64,000 nucleotides of DNA from JACNKV01 sp964645915. GTDB taxonomy: Bacteria; Fidelibacterota; Marinisomatia; Marinisomatales; JACNKV01. The position numbers were made by a program, and so were the translations under genes. The notes below the pieces were generated by a model. It searched no databases. It was given only the letters and a program-made list of their open reading frames with translations, and was not told the DNA's origin. Every line of letters begins with the position of its first letter. Position 1 is the first letter of the stretch. The stretch lies in the NCBI GenBank assembly GCA_964645915.1, contig CAZYDH010000004.1, positions 65,068-129,067 of the forward strand. The letters run 5' to 3'. Shown in pieces: positions 9,106 to 17,489 of this stretch.

Positions 9106-9879
9106 ATGAGTAATAAAATATTCGCTATTCTTACCGACATACATTCAAATGTCGCTTCTTTGAAAAAAGCCATTTCTATTATTAAGAATCGCCCTCATGT
9201 TGATAAAATAATTTGTCTGGGGGATTGTTTTGCTCTTGGTTCGAATCCAATTGAAACGCTAGAAATTCTGCAATCGTTGGAAAACTGTGTCTTTATCCGT
9301 GGAAATCACGATCGATACATTCTTGACCGTTTATGGGATCAGGAAACACCATCCTTGGAAGGTATGGATCCTTATGACCCGATTTGCAAGGAAATTGTTG
9401 CCAATACAAAATGGACGTATGAGCAAATAGGAACTCAAGGACTTGGATTTATCATTAATATGCATATTTCTCATCGAGAAGTTATTAATGATACGATGAT
9501 AGAATTTACTCATGCCTGGTACCAACGTGATGAAGTACCTCCTACAATTGAAGAAGCAGTCAATTGGAAAGATCATGCAAAATTGATCCATAAAGATTTG
9601 AATAATTTTATATTTGTACATGGGCATATCCATATTCCACGATTTGATGAAGCTGAAAATCTAAAAGTGTTATGTCAAGGAGCAACTGGATTACCATTTG
9701 ATGAAGATCAAAGAGGATCCGTTGCATTTTTAACTGTTGGAGATACATTTAATTGGGAAATCGTTCGATATGATTATGATTATTTGAGTGTTATTCAATC
9801 ATTTGAAGATGTAAAACCACCCTTCTATAAACATTTGAAAAACACACTCCGTTACGCATCAATACGTAACGATATTTAG
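9106..9879 (+). CDS. Calcineurin-like metallophosphoesterase
   Basis: A cytosolic metallophosphoesterase. From ATG 9106 it is 257 aa; an in-frame TTG at 9085 would add seven residues but places the first metal motif unusually far in. Metal ligands follow the family pattern: DIHSN with D11 and H13, LGDC with D40, GNHD at 67-70, a middle histidine, and VHGHIH near the C-terminus. The family includes protein phosphatases, Ap4A hydrolases and YfcE-like phosphodiesterases. The closest look is to the single-domain DevT/ApaH-like type, but the substrate is unknown. Confidence 0.85.
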   Translation: MSNKIFAILTDIHSNVASLKKAISIIKNRPHVDKIICLGDCFALGSNPIETLEILQSLENCVFIRGNHDRYILDRLWDQETPSLEGMDPYDPICKEIVANTKWTYEQIGTQGLGFIINMHISHREVINDTMIEFTHAWYQRDEVPPTIEEAVNWKDHAKLIHKDLNNFIFVHGHIHIPRFDEAENLKVLCQGATGLPFDEDQRGSVAFLTVGDTFNWEIVRYDYDYLSVIQSFEDVKPPFYKHLKNTLRYASIRNDI

Positions 9880-9980
9880 CTCTATACTGCTCAAATATAT
9901 TATTCTTCGTTTGATTATCTTTTCCGTTTAATTCTTCATTCTTCTATCTATAGATTCATTTGTAATTTCTCTAATTGATT

Positions 9981-11111
9981 ATGCGATATTTTGATCACAG
10001 TGCCACTACTCCGCTTCACCCGAAAGTTTTAGATCTTATTTCAGAGATTGAAAAAAATACTTATGGTAATCCATCAAGTACACATCGATTGGGAAAAACA
10101 TCACGTGTAGTAATAGAAACTGCCCGCAAACAATTAGCAGACTCCATCGGATGTACACCATTTGAAATAATTTTTACAGGTGGGGGAACCGAAGCAAATA
10201 ATCTTGTATTGTGGAATCTCCTTTTTCAGAAGAAAAAACATATTATTACATCTGCAATCGAACATCCGGCAATTCTAAATGTAATTCTTCGACTTAAAGA
10301 GTTTGGAGTAACTTCCACTATCTTACCCGTTGATCGAACAGGAAGAGTTCGACCCGATGATCTCGCTTTGGCTATTACAGAGGAGACCGGACTTATTACT
10401 ATTATGACCGCTAATAATGAAACCGGAGTCCTGCAGCCACTTAATGAAATATGTGAAATTGCTGATAAGCATCATATCCCTTTTCACTCTGACGGTGTTC
10501 AGACTCTTGGGAAAATTTCGGTTTCTGTCAAAGATTTGGGTGTGGATATGATGTCATTCTCTGCACACAAATTTTATGGTCCAAAAGGTGTAGGTGCATT
10601 ATATATCAATAAAAATATATCCTTAAAATCTCTTATTATTGGCGGAGGGCAGGAGCGAAAATTAAGAGCTGGAACTGAAAATATCTCCGGGATAGCCGGC
10701 TTAGGACTTGCAGCAGAAATAGCAGCTAAAACGCAATCCAAATTTGAAGACCATTTAAATCAGTTATCTCAGCAATTCCAAAATGAATTAACACAAAAAT
10801 ATTCGAAAGCGATTTATAATAATCATCCACAGCATGGGCTTCCTGGAGTTGTTAGTGTGACCATACCTGATATTACGAGTGATATGATGACCATCCATCT
10901 GGATATGAAAGGATTTGCAGTTTCAAGTGGGTCAGCATGCTCATCCGGTGTGGTTAAACCCTCTCATGTATTAAAAGCGATGGGCGTTAGCAACGATAAT
11001 AATATTCGCACAATACGCATCAGTTTTGGTAAAGAAAACACACTCCAAGATGTCAAAGATCTTGTAAATGCAATCGTCCAAATAATCGAAAATCAAAAAC
11101 GGAGACGATAA
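9981..11111 (+). CDS. Cysteine desulfurase (NifS/IscS family)
   Basis: A PLP enzyme that takes sulfur from cysteine as an enzyme persulfide. The start is ATG 9981 (376 aa), giving the classic MRYFDHSATTPLHP opening; a TTG six bases upstream is unlikely. The PLP lysine is in SFSAHKFYGPKG (K197) and the sulfur-carrying cysteine is in SSGSACSSGV (C320). The short cysteine loop is of the NifS/IscS type. Its stop overlaps the mnmA start by one base, so its main job here is probably supplying sulfur for tRNA thiolation, as in Gram-positive bacteria where a dedicated desulfurase gene precedes mnmA. Confidence 0.93.
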   Translation: MRYFDHSATTPLHPKVLDLISEIEKNTYGNPSSTHRLGKTSRVVIETARKQLADSIGCTPFEIIFTGGGTEANNLVLWNLLFQKKKHIITSAIEHPAILNVILRLKEFGVTSTILPVDRTGRVRPDDLALAITEETGLITIMTANNETGVLQPLNEICEIADKHHIPFHSDGVQTLGKISVSVKDLGVDMMSFSAHKFYGPKGVGALYINKNISLKSLIIGGGQERKLRAGTENISGIAGLGLAAEIAAKTQSKFEDHLNQLSQQFQNELTQKYSKAIYNNHPQHGLPGVVSVTIPDITSDMMTIHLDMKGFAVSSGSACSSGVVKPSHVLKAMGVSNDNNIRTIRISFGKENTLQDVKDLVNAIVQIIENQKRRR

Positions 11112-12184
11112 TGTCTCAACGCGTGATAGTTGGCATGAGTGGAGGAGTTGATAGCTCTGTCACTGCACTTATTTTACAAGATCAAGGATTTGATGTTCAG
11201 TGCCTATTCATGAAAAATTGGGAAGAAGATTCAAGAGAATGTCCTGCTGAACAAGATTATAAAGATGCACTTCTCGCTTGTGATACACTCAGACTTCCAC
11301 TTCACAGTGTAAATTTTGCAAAAGAATATAGAGATAATGTATTCAAATATTTTCTACAGGAATACAAAAATGGGCGAACCCCAAATCCCGATGTGTTATG
11401 CAATCGGGAAATTAAATTTAAGGTATTTCTAGATTACGCTCTTAAACTTGGAGCAGATATGATCGCTACCGGTCACTATGCTCGTATTTCAAAAAAGAAC
11501 AATACATATCATTTACTCAAAGGAAGAGACAGTAATAAAGACCAAAGTTATTTTTTATATCTTTTAGGACAAAAAGAACTTTCTAAATCTTTGTTTCCGA
11601 TCGGTGAGATGGAGAAGAAAGATGTTCGTGAACTTGCTGATAAAGCGGGTTTAAACACATCAGATAAAAAAGACAGTACCGGTATCTGCTTTATTGGAGA
11701 GAGAGATTTTAAAACATTTTTACAACAGTACCTTCCCGCACAACCCGGTAAGATCGTGACCGATACGGGGAAAACCATAGGAACACACGAAGGATTAATG
11801 TACTATACTCTAGGGCAACGAAAAGGAATTGGAGTCGGTGGAGGTCATGGTGAGAAAGAAGCTCCTTGGTACGTTGTGGACAAAGATTTAATAAACAATC
11901 ATCTTATTATCGCGCAAGGGCATGACCATCCAAAATTATTTAAAAATCATTTAATAGCCAATCAACTTCATTGGATTGCAACCCCTCCTACCGATGAATG
12001 TTCTCTTACAGCAAAGATACGATATCGACAAAAAGATCAGGATTGTTCACTTTCTTTTCCTGAAACAAATACTATTGAAGTCACCTTTAATGAACCACAA
12101 TTTGCTATCACACCTGGACAATCTGTAGTGTTTTATAAAGATGATGAATGTCTCGGTGGTGGAATCATAAAAGAAGGGTATTAA
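11111..12184 (+). CDS. mnmA: tRNA-specific 2-thiouridylase
   Basis: Makes the 2-thio group of wobble uridine 34 in Lys, Glu and Gln tRNAs. The PP-loop ATP-binding motif is GMSGGVDSS at 8-16. The catalytic cysteines are C97 (NPDVLCNREIKF) and C193 (STGICFIGE). The GQRKGIGVGG motif and the C-terminal beta-barrel domain are intact; at 357 aa it has the usual length. A GGAG ribosome binding site lies in the 3' end of the desulfurase gene, consistent with coupled translation. Confidence 0.95.
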   Translation: MSQRVIVGMSGGVDSSVTALILQDQGFDVQCLFMKNWEEDSRECPAEQDYKDALLACDTLRLPLHSVNFAKEYRDNVFKYFLQEYKNGRTPNPDVLCNREIKFKVFLDYALKLGADMIATGHYARISKKNNTYHLLKGRDSNKDQSYFLYLLGQKELSKSLFPIGEMEKKDVRELADKAGLNTSDKKDSTGICFIGERDFKTFLQQYLPAQPGKIVTDTGKTIGTHEGLMYYTLGQRKGIGVGGGHGEKEAPWYVVDKDLINNHLIIAQGHDHPKLFKNHLIANQLHWIATPPTDECSLTAKIRYRQKDQDCSLSFPETNTIEVTFNEPQFAITPGQSVVFYKDDECLGGGIIKEGY

Positions 12185-12288
12185 TCTGCTATCTAGAATG
12201 GTGTTGTTATCGGTCCCATAATTTTGAGAAGTTTTATTAAATTCACTGAAACAATTATCATAAAAACTTTGTAGTTTTATAGTTAGAT

Positions 12289-12747
12289 ATGCGTAATACA
12301 ATTCAAATAATCATAACGGTCTTTGTACTGTGTGCATTTGGTTTGGCACAAGATTTCGGTTCTTACCCATTAAAAATAAATGAACCGCAATTATCGACCC
12401 CGAATTCTTCCTTTACTTTATTGGACCCCGATCGGTTTCAGGTTCGACAAGGATTTTCGATGAGTATGATCCAATCCGGTAAATATTCTTTTGGAGTTGG
12501 TGCTTATTCGAATGAAATGTCATATCTATTTAGTAATAATTTAAAATTGAATGCAGGATTCACATACATGGTGCCATCCGGAGGTTCACCGTACAACCGG
12601 TTACAACCCCTGTCAAACTCTTTGTATTACTCCGCTTCTCTAGAATATAAACCGACAGAAAACTCATTTTTCCAACTTAGGATACAAAACTATCCGAGGT
12701 ATTTTAATCAATCCCATCAACCATTCAATCTAAATATAGAGCCCTAA
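12289..12747 (+). CDS. Small exported beta-rich protein, probably outer membrane
   Basis: A 152-residue protein I do not recognise. A signal peptide covers residues 1-20 (hydrophobic, ending CAFGLAQ before DFGSYP). The rest alternates polar and aromatic residues (SFGVGAYSNEMSYLF, LNAGFTYMV, LYYSASLEYK, FFQLRIQNYP), a pattern expected of beta strands of a small outer-membrane barrel or beta-sandwich. The stop overlaps the start of the next gene (TAATG). The 105-base gap after mnmA shows no clear hairpin, so it may be read from the same transcript. Confidence 0.6.
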   Translation: MRNTIQIIITVFVLCAFGLAQDFGSYPLKINEPQLSTPNSSFTLLDPDRFQVRQGFSMSMIQSGKYSFGVGAYSNEMSYLFSNNLKLNAGFTYMVPSGGSPYNRLQPLSNSLYYSASLEYKPTENSFFQLRIQNYPRYFNQSHQPFNLNIEP

Positions 12748-13301
12748 TGCCAGCTAATTCCCGTAAAAAGAAGAAATCATCCTTTAACAGTATTCAATCA
12801 ACTTTAATGAATGCCGCTATAGGATTTTTAACATTGTTACTGATTGCATTCATATTTTCTTTTTCAAAAAAACATACACATCCAGGGGTAACCATTGACA
12901 CCATCCAAATGACGTTTCCCAATTTACCTGAACAAACAAAATTAGCTGCTGAGATCTATGAAGAAAATCCTATCATGGATATTCAGGTAGAAGTGCTGAA
13001 TGGATGTGGTACTAATGGGCTAGCCGGGCACGCAGCTTCATATTTACAACAAAATCAAATTGATGTCGTCCGATCTACAAATGCTGACCATTATGAATAT
13101 GATAAAACACTCCTTATCGGTCGGAATGAACATCTGTCCGGATTAAAAGAAGTGGCTTCAAGTCTTGGATTCAATGTTAAAGATAGGTCAAGAGTCTTGA
13201 TTCAACCGGATGCATCCTCAGATGTTGATATTACTCTCATTTTAGGAAAAGATTATACAACCATCAAACCATTGACTGAGTTTATAGATCAACAATTATA
13301 A
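12747..13301 (+). CDS. Membrane-anchored LytR C-terminal-domain protein
   Basis: A 184-residue protein with a lysine-rich cytoplasmic tip (KKKK at 7-10), one transmembrane helix at about 23-43, and an extracytoplasmic LytR_C domain at about 75-172. This domain occurs at the end of LytR-CpsA-Psr proteins and alone in many Gram-negative phyla. The domain hallmark VEVLNGCGTNGLAGHAASYL is visible, followed by the conserved TLLIGRNE and DITLILGKDY strands. It lies in the periplasm; the molecular role is unknown. It is coupled to the preceding exported protein gene and 89 bases before rsfS. Confidence 0.82.
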   Translation: MPANSRKKKKSSFNSIQSTLMNAAIGFLTLLLIAFIFSFSKKHTHPGVTIDTIQMTFPNLPEQTKLAAEIYEENPIMDIQVEVLNGCGTNGLAGHAASYLQQNQIDVVRSTNADHYEYDKTLLIGRNEHLSGLKEVASSLGFNVKDRSRVLIQPDASSDVDITLILGKDYTTIKPLTEFIDQQL

Positions 13302-13390
13302 TTGTATTCTGTTTCCCATTCACTTTTTCAGTTAACTCATTTACAAAATGAAATCAATTTCTTTGAGATTAACTCATTGGATATAACACT

Positions 13391-13756
13391 ATGAAACCAA
13401 ACACATCAAAAACTCTCGCCAATTTGATTGGCGATTTATCCTTATCAAAAAAAGCAGAAAATATTGAAATATATGATGTCCGTGGAATTACCAGTATGAC
13501 GGATTTCTTTCTATTCTGTTCAGCGGATACTGAAATACAGGTTAAAGCGATTGCGGATACAATCAGAAAAGGGACTCCATCCCGACCTTACAGAATTGAG
13601 GGATATGAAAATCAACAATGGATTTTATTAGATTATATCGATGTGATCGTACACGTCTTTAAAACTAGCGAACGAAATTTCTATAATCTTGAAAAACTAT
13701 GGACAGATGCTCCCATGCAAGAAATAAAAGATGAAGATCAAGACCTATCTGCATAA
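13391..13756 (+). CDS. rsfS: Ribosomal silencing factor
   Basis: RsfS/YbeB/iojap (121 aa) binds ribosomal protein uL14 and blocks subunit joining when nutrients are short. Family features seen are the early DVRGITSMTDFFLFCSA segment at about 28-44, the RIEGYENQQWILLDYIDVIVHVF segment around 78-100, and the terminal FYNLEKLW motif. The stop lies 26 bases inside argS, so translation of the two is likely coupled. The 89-base leader contains a TTAACTCATT direct repeat (13332-13341 and 13369-13378) of unknown meaning. Confidence 0.92.
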   Translation: MKPNTSKTLANLIGDLSLSKKAENIEIYDVRGITSMTDFFLFCSADTEIQVKAIADTIRKGTPSRPYRIEGYENQQWILLDYIDVIVHVFKTSERNFYNLEKLWTDAPMQEIKDEDQDLSA

Positions 13757-15359
13757 CATTTTAAAGGATGAGATTAAAAACCTTGGGGTTTCTGTAGAAG
13801 AAATTCAACTTGCCCCTCCACGAAATCCTGATTTTGGGGATCTCTCAACCAATCTTGCTTTAACATTAACAAAAGTACTAAAGAAGACTCCAATAGAGAT
13901 TGCTCAAACATTATCAAATAATCTCTCGCTCGATGAAAACTTGATCATGGATGTCTCTGTGACTCCTCCCGGTTTCATTAATTTTCGAATTAGTCCGAAA
14001 TATTACCAGTCACTTGTAGCAGATATTCTCCAAAAAGGAGAAGAATTTGGGCGTGGATCAACAGGGAAAGGTAAAACAGCAAATGTAGAATTTGTTAGTG
14101 CAAATCCCACCGGACCATTAACCGTCGGACACGGACGTCAATCTGTGCTAGGAGATGTTGTGTCTAACCTCTTGGAATGGCATGGATATAACGTCACGCG
14201 TGAATACTATTTCAATGATGCAGGAAGACAAATGCGTCTACTGGGGCAATCCGTTGAAGCCAGATATTTTCAACAATCCGGAAAAGACGTTGCTCTCCCT
14301 GAAGATGGTTATCAAGGACAATACATTTCATCGATCGCTAACGATATCCTTTCAGCTAACGGTGACTCGTTACAATCAGGAGATCCGATCTTCAGAAAAA
14401 CCGCTGAGAATATTATTTTTGAAATGATCAAAACCTCATTAAAAAATATCGGAATTATCCATAATCAGTTTACGAATGAAAAAACATTCTACGAATCCGG
14501 AGCAATCGACAATGTTTTACAAAAACTAAAGGAAAAAGATCTAGTCTATACCTCCGAAAATGCTACTTGGTTTAAAACAACTTCGCTTGGAAAAGACCAA
14601 GATCGGGTTCTGATTAAAAGTACCGGAGAACCAACCTATCGTTTACCGGATATGGCTTATCATAAAGATAAGATGGATCGTGGATTTGATTTGGTTATCG
14701 ATATTTTTGGTGCGGATCATGTTGACACATACCCTGATATCCTCTCTACCCTGGAAGTTTTAGATTATGATATCAAAAAAATCAAAGTTCTTATTCATCA
14801 ATTTGTTACTTTGATCCGCGGTGGTGAAACGGTAAAAATGTCTACACGAAAAGGTGATTTTATCACATTAGATGAATTAACAAAAGAAGTCGGTCCTGAT
14901 GTTGTTCGATATTTCTTTATCATGCGGAGTATGAACAGTCATTTAAATTTTGATTTAGACCTTGCGAAAGATCACTCTGACCAAAATCCCGTATTTTACT
15001 TACAATATGCTCATGCTCGTATTTGCAACATTATTAAACATGGTCAGAGCCTTGGACATGAATTTTCTAAAGAATTCAAACCGTCTTTACTGACTCATGA
15101 TGCTGAATTGTCCTTGTTAAAAACACTAAATCAATTCCCAGATGTTATGGAGCAAGCATTGGAAACACTTGAACCGCAATCCATTGCAAATTATCTACAA
15201 AGTCTAGCAACCCAGTTCCATAAATTTTATACTGTATGCAAAGTAATTTCTGATGATATTCCGATGACACAAGCACGATTAGCATTGATCTCTGCTACTA
15301 AAATCATTCTCGCTAATGGGTTAAATATCCTTGGGATAACTTCACCAGAAAGAATGTAG
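13731..15359 (+). CDS. argS: Arginyl-tRNA synthetase
   Basis: Class I synthetase charging tRNA-Arg (542 aa, normal length). The N-terminal additional domain includes PPRNPDFGDLSTNLAL. The HIGH-type motif is SANPTGPLTVGHGRQ at about 124-138 and the KMSK-type loop is VKMSTRKGDF near 366-375. The C-terminal DALR anticodon-binding domain begins near LQYAHARICNI. The start overlaps rsfS by 26 bases; starting further in would remove conserved N-terminal residues. Confidence 0.96.
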   Translation: MKIKTYLHNILKDEIKNLGVSVEEIQLAPPRNPDFGDLSTNLALTLTKVLKKTPIEIAQTLSNNLSLDENLIMDVSVTPPGFINFRISPKYYQSLVADILQKGEEFGRGSTGKGKTANVEFVSANPTGPLTVGHGRQSVLGDVVSNLLEWHGYNVTREYYFNDAGRQMRLLGQSVEARYFQQSGKDVALPEDGYQGQYISSIANDILSANGDSLQSGDPIFRKTAENIIFEMIKTSLKNIGIIHNQFTNEKTFYESGAIDNVLQKLKEKDLVYTSENATWFKTTSLGKDQDRVLIKSTGEPTYRLPDMAYHKDKMDRGFDLVIDIFGADHVDTYPDILSTLEVLDYDIKKIKVLIHQFVTLIRGGETVKMSTRKGDFITLDELTKEVGPDVVRYFFIMRSMNSHLNFDLDLAKDHSDQNPVFYLQYAHARICNIIKHGQSLGHEFSKEFKPSLLTHDAELSLLKTLNQFPDVMEQALETLEPQSIANYLQSLATQFHKFYTVCKVISDDIPMTQARLALISATKIILANGLNILGITSPERM

Positions 15360-15363
15360 TCCC

Positions 15364-16017
15364 ATGCCCGGTTTCTTACAGATTGAGATAGAATACTTTC
15401 TATTATGTATCTCAACATTGTTCACATTAGTTAATCCACTTGGATTCGCACCTTTATTTGTTATTCTTACCGAACGATTCAGCCCTGAGGACAGAATTTC
15501 TATCGCCAAAAAAGCGATTTTAACGGCTGGGATAACTCTAATAACTTTTGCGTTACTTGGATCTTTAATCTTTAAATTTTATAGTATTACGATCGAAGCC
15601 TTTCAGATAATGGGTGGAATCATCTTTTTCCGTAGCGGTTTAAAAATGCTTGAAGCAAAAACCAGTCGTACACGAACTACACCAACGGAGCAGGATGAAT
15701 CTATGGATCGAGATGATATCGCTATTAGTCCAATTGGAATCCCGATGATCACCGGACCAGGAGCAATTACCGCTGCTATTTTGCTTTCAGGGCGTGCACC
15801 GGGTACAGTTAGTTACCTTACTCTATTTATTTCCATTATTATCGTGTTATTACTGGTATATATTATCTTTCGCGGTGGAGACAAATTAGCATTGAAAATC
15901 AGACAAACCGGCATGCGCGTTATTCAGCGGATCATGGGAATTATGTTAATGGTCATTGCTGTACAATTTGTCATTAACGGCGTTCAATCCGTCTTAACAA
16001 ATATTTTCAATTTATAA
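15364..16017 (+). CDS. MarC-family inner-membrane protein
   Basis: A 217-residue membrane protein of the MarC/UPF0056 family with about six hydrophobic helices. Family motifs: the first helix STLFTLVNPLGFAPLF, the central IAISPIGIPMITGPGAIT, and the last helix MRVIQRIMGIMLMVIAVQFVINGV. The biochemical role of MarC proteins is not established. It starts five bases after argS and its end overlaps the convergent sirtuin gene by six bases. Confidence 0.9.
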   Translation: MPGFLQIEIEYFLLCISTLFTLVNPLGFAPLFVILTERFSPEDRISIAKKAILTAGITLITFALLGSLIFKFYSITIEAFQIMGGIIFFRSGLKMLEAKTSRTRTTPTEQDESMDRDDIAISPIGIPMITGPGAITAAILLSGRAPGTVSYLTLFISIIIVLLLVYIIFRGGDKLALKIRQTGMRVIQRIMGIMLMVIAVQFVINGVQSVLTNIFNL

Positions 16018-16692
16018 TTTATTCTGCTTCAATCGCTTCACTAGTTTTGGGATAGCCACAGATGCCTTATCCTGTATTCTTTCATCGAATAAATGTGATA
16101 TATTTGTTGGTTCTGGATTGATTTCTATACTATAAATTCCAGCACGTTTAGCTAATTCAGGAAAACCCGCTGCCGGCCATACTAATCCGGAAGTTCCTAC
16201 GCTAATAAATACTTGACAATTTTGAATCAAATTCACTGCCTGGTTTATAATATTTTCCTTTAAAGGATCTCCAAACCAAACAATATCCGGTCGGAAATAT
16301 TTCCCACAATCACAGCGCAAATTATAATTTTCTCTAGGATTTAACTTTCTTTCTATTCCACATCGATTGCAACGATCTCTCCATAAACTCCCGTGTAATT
16401 CAACCACAGTTTTTGAACCTGCACGCTGATGTAGACCGTCAATATTTTGAGTGATTACAATTGCATTTTCCATTTCGAGAATTGCTTCATGTCCTAGATT
16501 TGGATTGCATTTTGCAACCATTTCACGTCGGATTCGATGAAATTCCATCACTTTTTCTGGATTGCGATCAAAGGCTCTTTGACAAGCATATTCCTCCCAA
16601 TTATATTGATGCCAAATCCCACCACTCCCACGATAGGTTGGAACTCCACTTTCAGCTGATATACCTGCTCCTGTGAAAAATACGATTGAAAT
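16012..16692 (-). CDS. Sirtuin NAD-dependent protein deacylase, probable ATT start
   Basis: A CobB-type sirtuin that removes acyl groups from lysines using NAD. No ATG, GTG or TTG exists in frame upstream of the essential NAD-binding segment TGAGISAESGVPTYRGSG; the first standard codon (GTG 16551) would delete it. ATT at 16690-16692 has a GAGG ribosome binding site eight bases upstream, giving 226 aa, a normal sirtuin length. Other motifs: TQNIDGLHQRAG, the catalytic histidine in VELHGS, zinc cysteines CNRC and CDC, and VGTSGLVWPAAGF. It lies 31 bases after the SRAP gene, so it is the last gene of the lexA operon. Confidence 0.82.
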   Translation of the reverse strand: MSIVFFTGAGISAESGVPTYRGSGGIWHQYNWEEYACQRAFDRNPEKVMEFHRIRREMVAKCNPNLGHEAILEMENAIVITQNIDGLHQRAGSKTVVELHGSLWRDRCNRCGIERKLNPRENYNLRCDCGKYFRPDIVWFGDPLKENIINQAVNLIQNCQVFISVGTSGLVWPAAGFPELAKRAGIYSIEINPEPTNISHLFDERIQDKASVAIPKLVKRLKQNKL

Positions 16693-16723
16693 ATTAAGAT
16701 CCTCAATTAATACAATTTGTGAA

Positions 16724-17416
16724 TTAAAATAAGTCTAGAGTTCTAGCTATCTCTTTTGGTTCAATACATTGAGCCGAATTGTTAACCGGGGAATTAACCA
16801 ATGAACTGACCGTATAATTTTTTAAACCATTTTCCATTGGTTTCAATGTCTCCATTGCCTGATTGATATTATACTCCGTATGCTGCAACCAAATGTCCAG
16901 GTTGGCATATGGAAGAATCACCGGCATTCGATGATGGATATGGGTGATGGAATTAGGAGAAGATGTGGTAATAACGGTATATGAATGAATCGTCTCTCCT
17001 TCTGTTGATACCCATGCATCCCATAAGCCTGCCATCGGAAGTAATTTTTTATCGGTGCTCTGAATATAATACGGTATTTTTTGTCTCCCTTGCTGTTTCC
17101 ACTCATAGTATCCATCGGTCAACACGATACATCGCTGACTGGGGACCAAATGTTGAAATGATGGTTTTTCCAATAACGATTCAGATCGAGCATTGATCAA
17201 CTTTAAACCCATTGATGTATCTTTCGCCCATGATGGGATCAACCCCCATTTCATTTGCTTAACCGATCTGCATCCTGCATCTCTCAGAATCGGTGTCTTT
17301 TGAGAGGGCGAAATATTATAGCTCGGAGCATATTCTTCCGGGGCTTCCCATTCTTCGATAGAAAGTTCTTCAATGATCGAACGCATATCCCAGGTAAGTG
17401 TTTTTCTTCCGCACAT
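16724..17416 (-). CDS. SRAP-family DNA-protein crosslink protein (YedK/HMCES)
   Basis: An SOS-response-associated peptidase domain protein (230 aa) that forms a stable thiazolidine crosslink with abasic sites in single-stranded DNA and shields them. C2 is directly after the initiator methionine (MCGR), as needed for catalysis. Also visible are the WGLIPSWAKD loop, the NARSES asparagine, the DGYYEWK glutamate and the HHRMPVIL histidine. The gene is 73 bases downstream of dnaE2 on the same strand, consistent with the SOS link that gave the family its name. Confidence 0.93.
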   Translation of the reverse strand: MCGRKTLTWDMRSIIEELSIEEWEAPEEYAPSYNISPSQKTPILRDAGCRSVKQMKWGLIPSWAKDTSMGLKLINARSESLLEKPSFQHLVPSQRCIVLTDGYYEWKQQGRQKIPYYIQSTDKKLLPMAGLWDAWVSTEGETIHSYTVITTSSPNSITHIHHRMPVILPYANLDIWLQHTEYNINQAMETLKPMENGLKNYTVSSLVNSPVNNSAQCIEPKEIARTLDLF

Positions 17417-17489
17417 AAATTAACTTCTATTTTTTATGATGTGAGATTCCATCAAACTTAATGCAGTTATTATTCAGTCTAAAACCAAT

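Noticed and set aside
9236..9250. GGTTCGAATCC, resembling the T-arm of a tRNA
   Set aside because: It lies inside the metallophosphoesterase coding frame (residues GSNP) and no acceptor stem, D-arm or anticodon arm can be built around it.
13332..13378. TTAACTCATT direct repeat in the leader before rsfS
   Set aside because: Ten-base A+T-rich repeat, 37 bases apart, without a promoter context; chance is a sufficient explanation.
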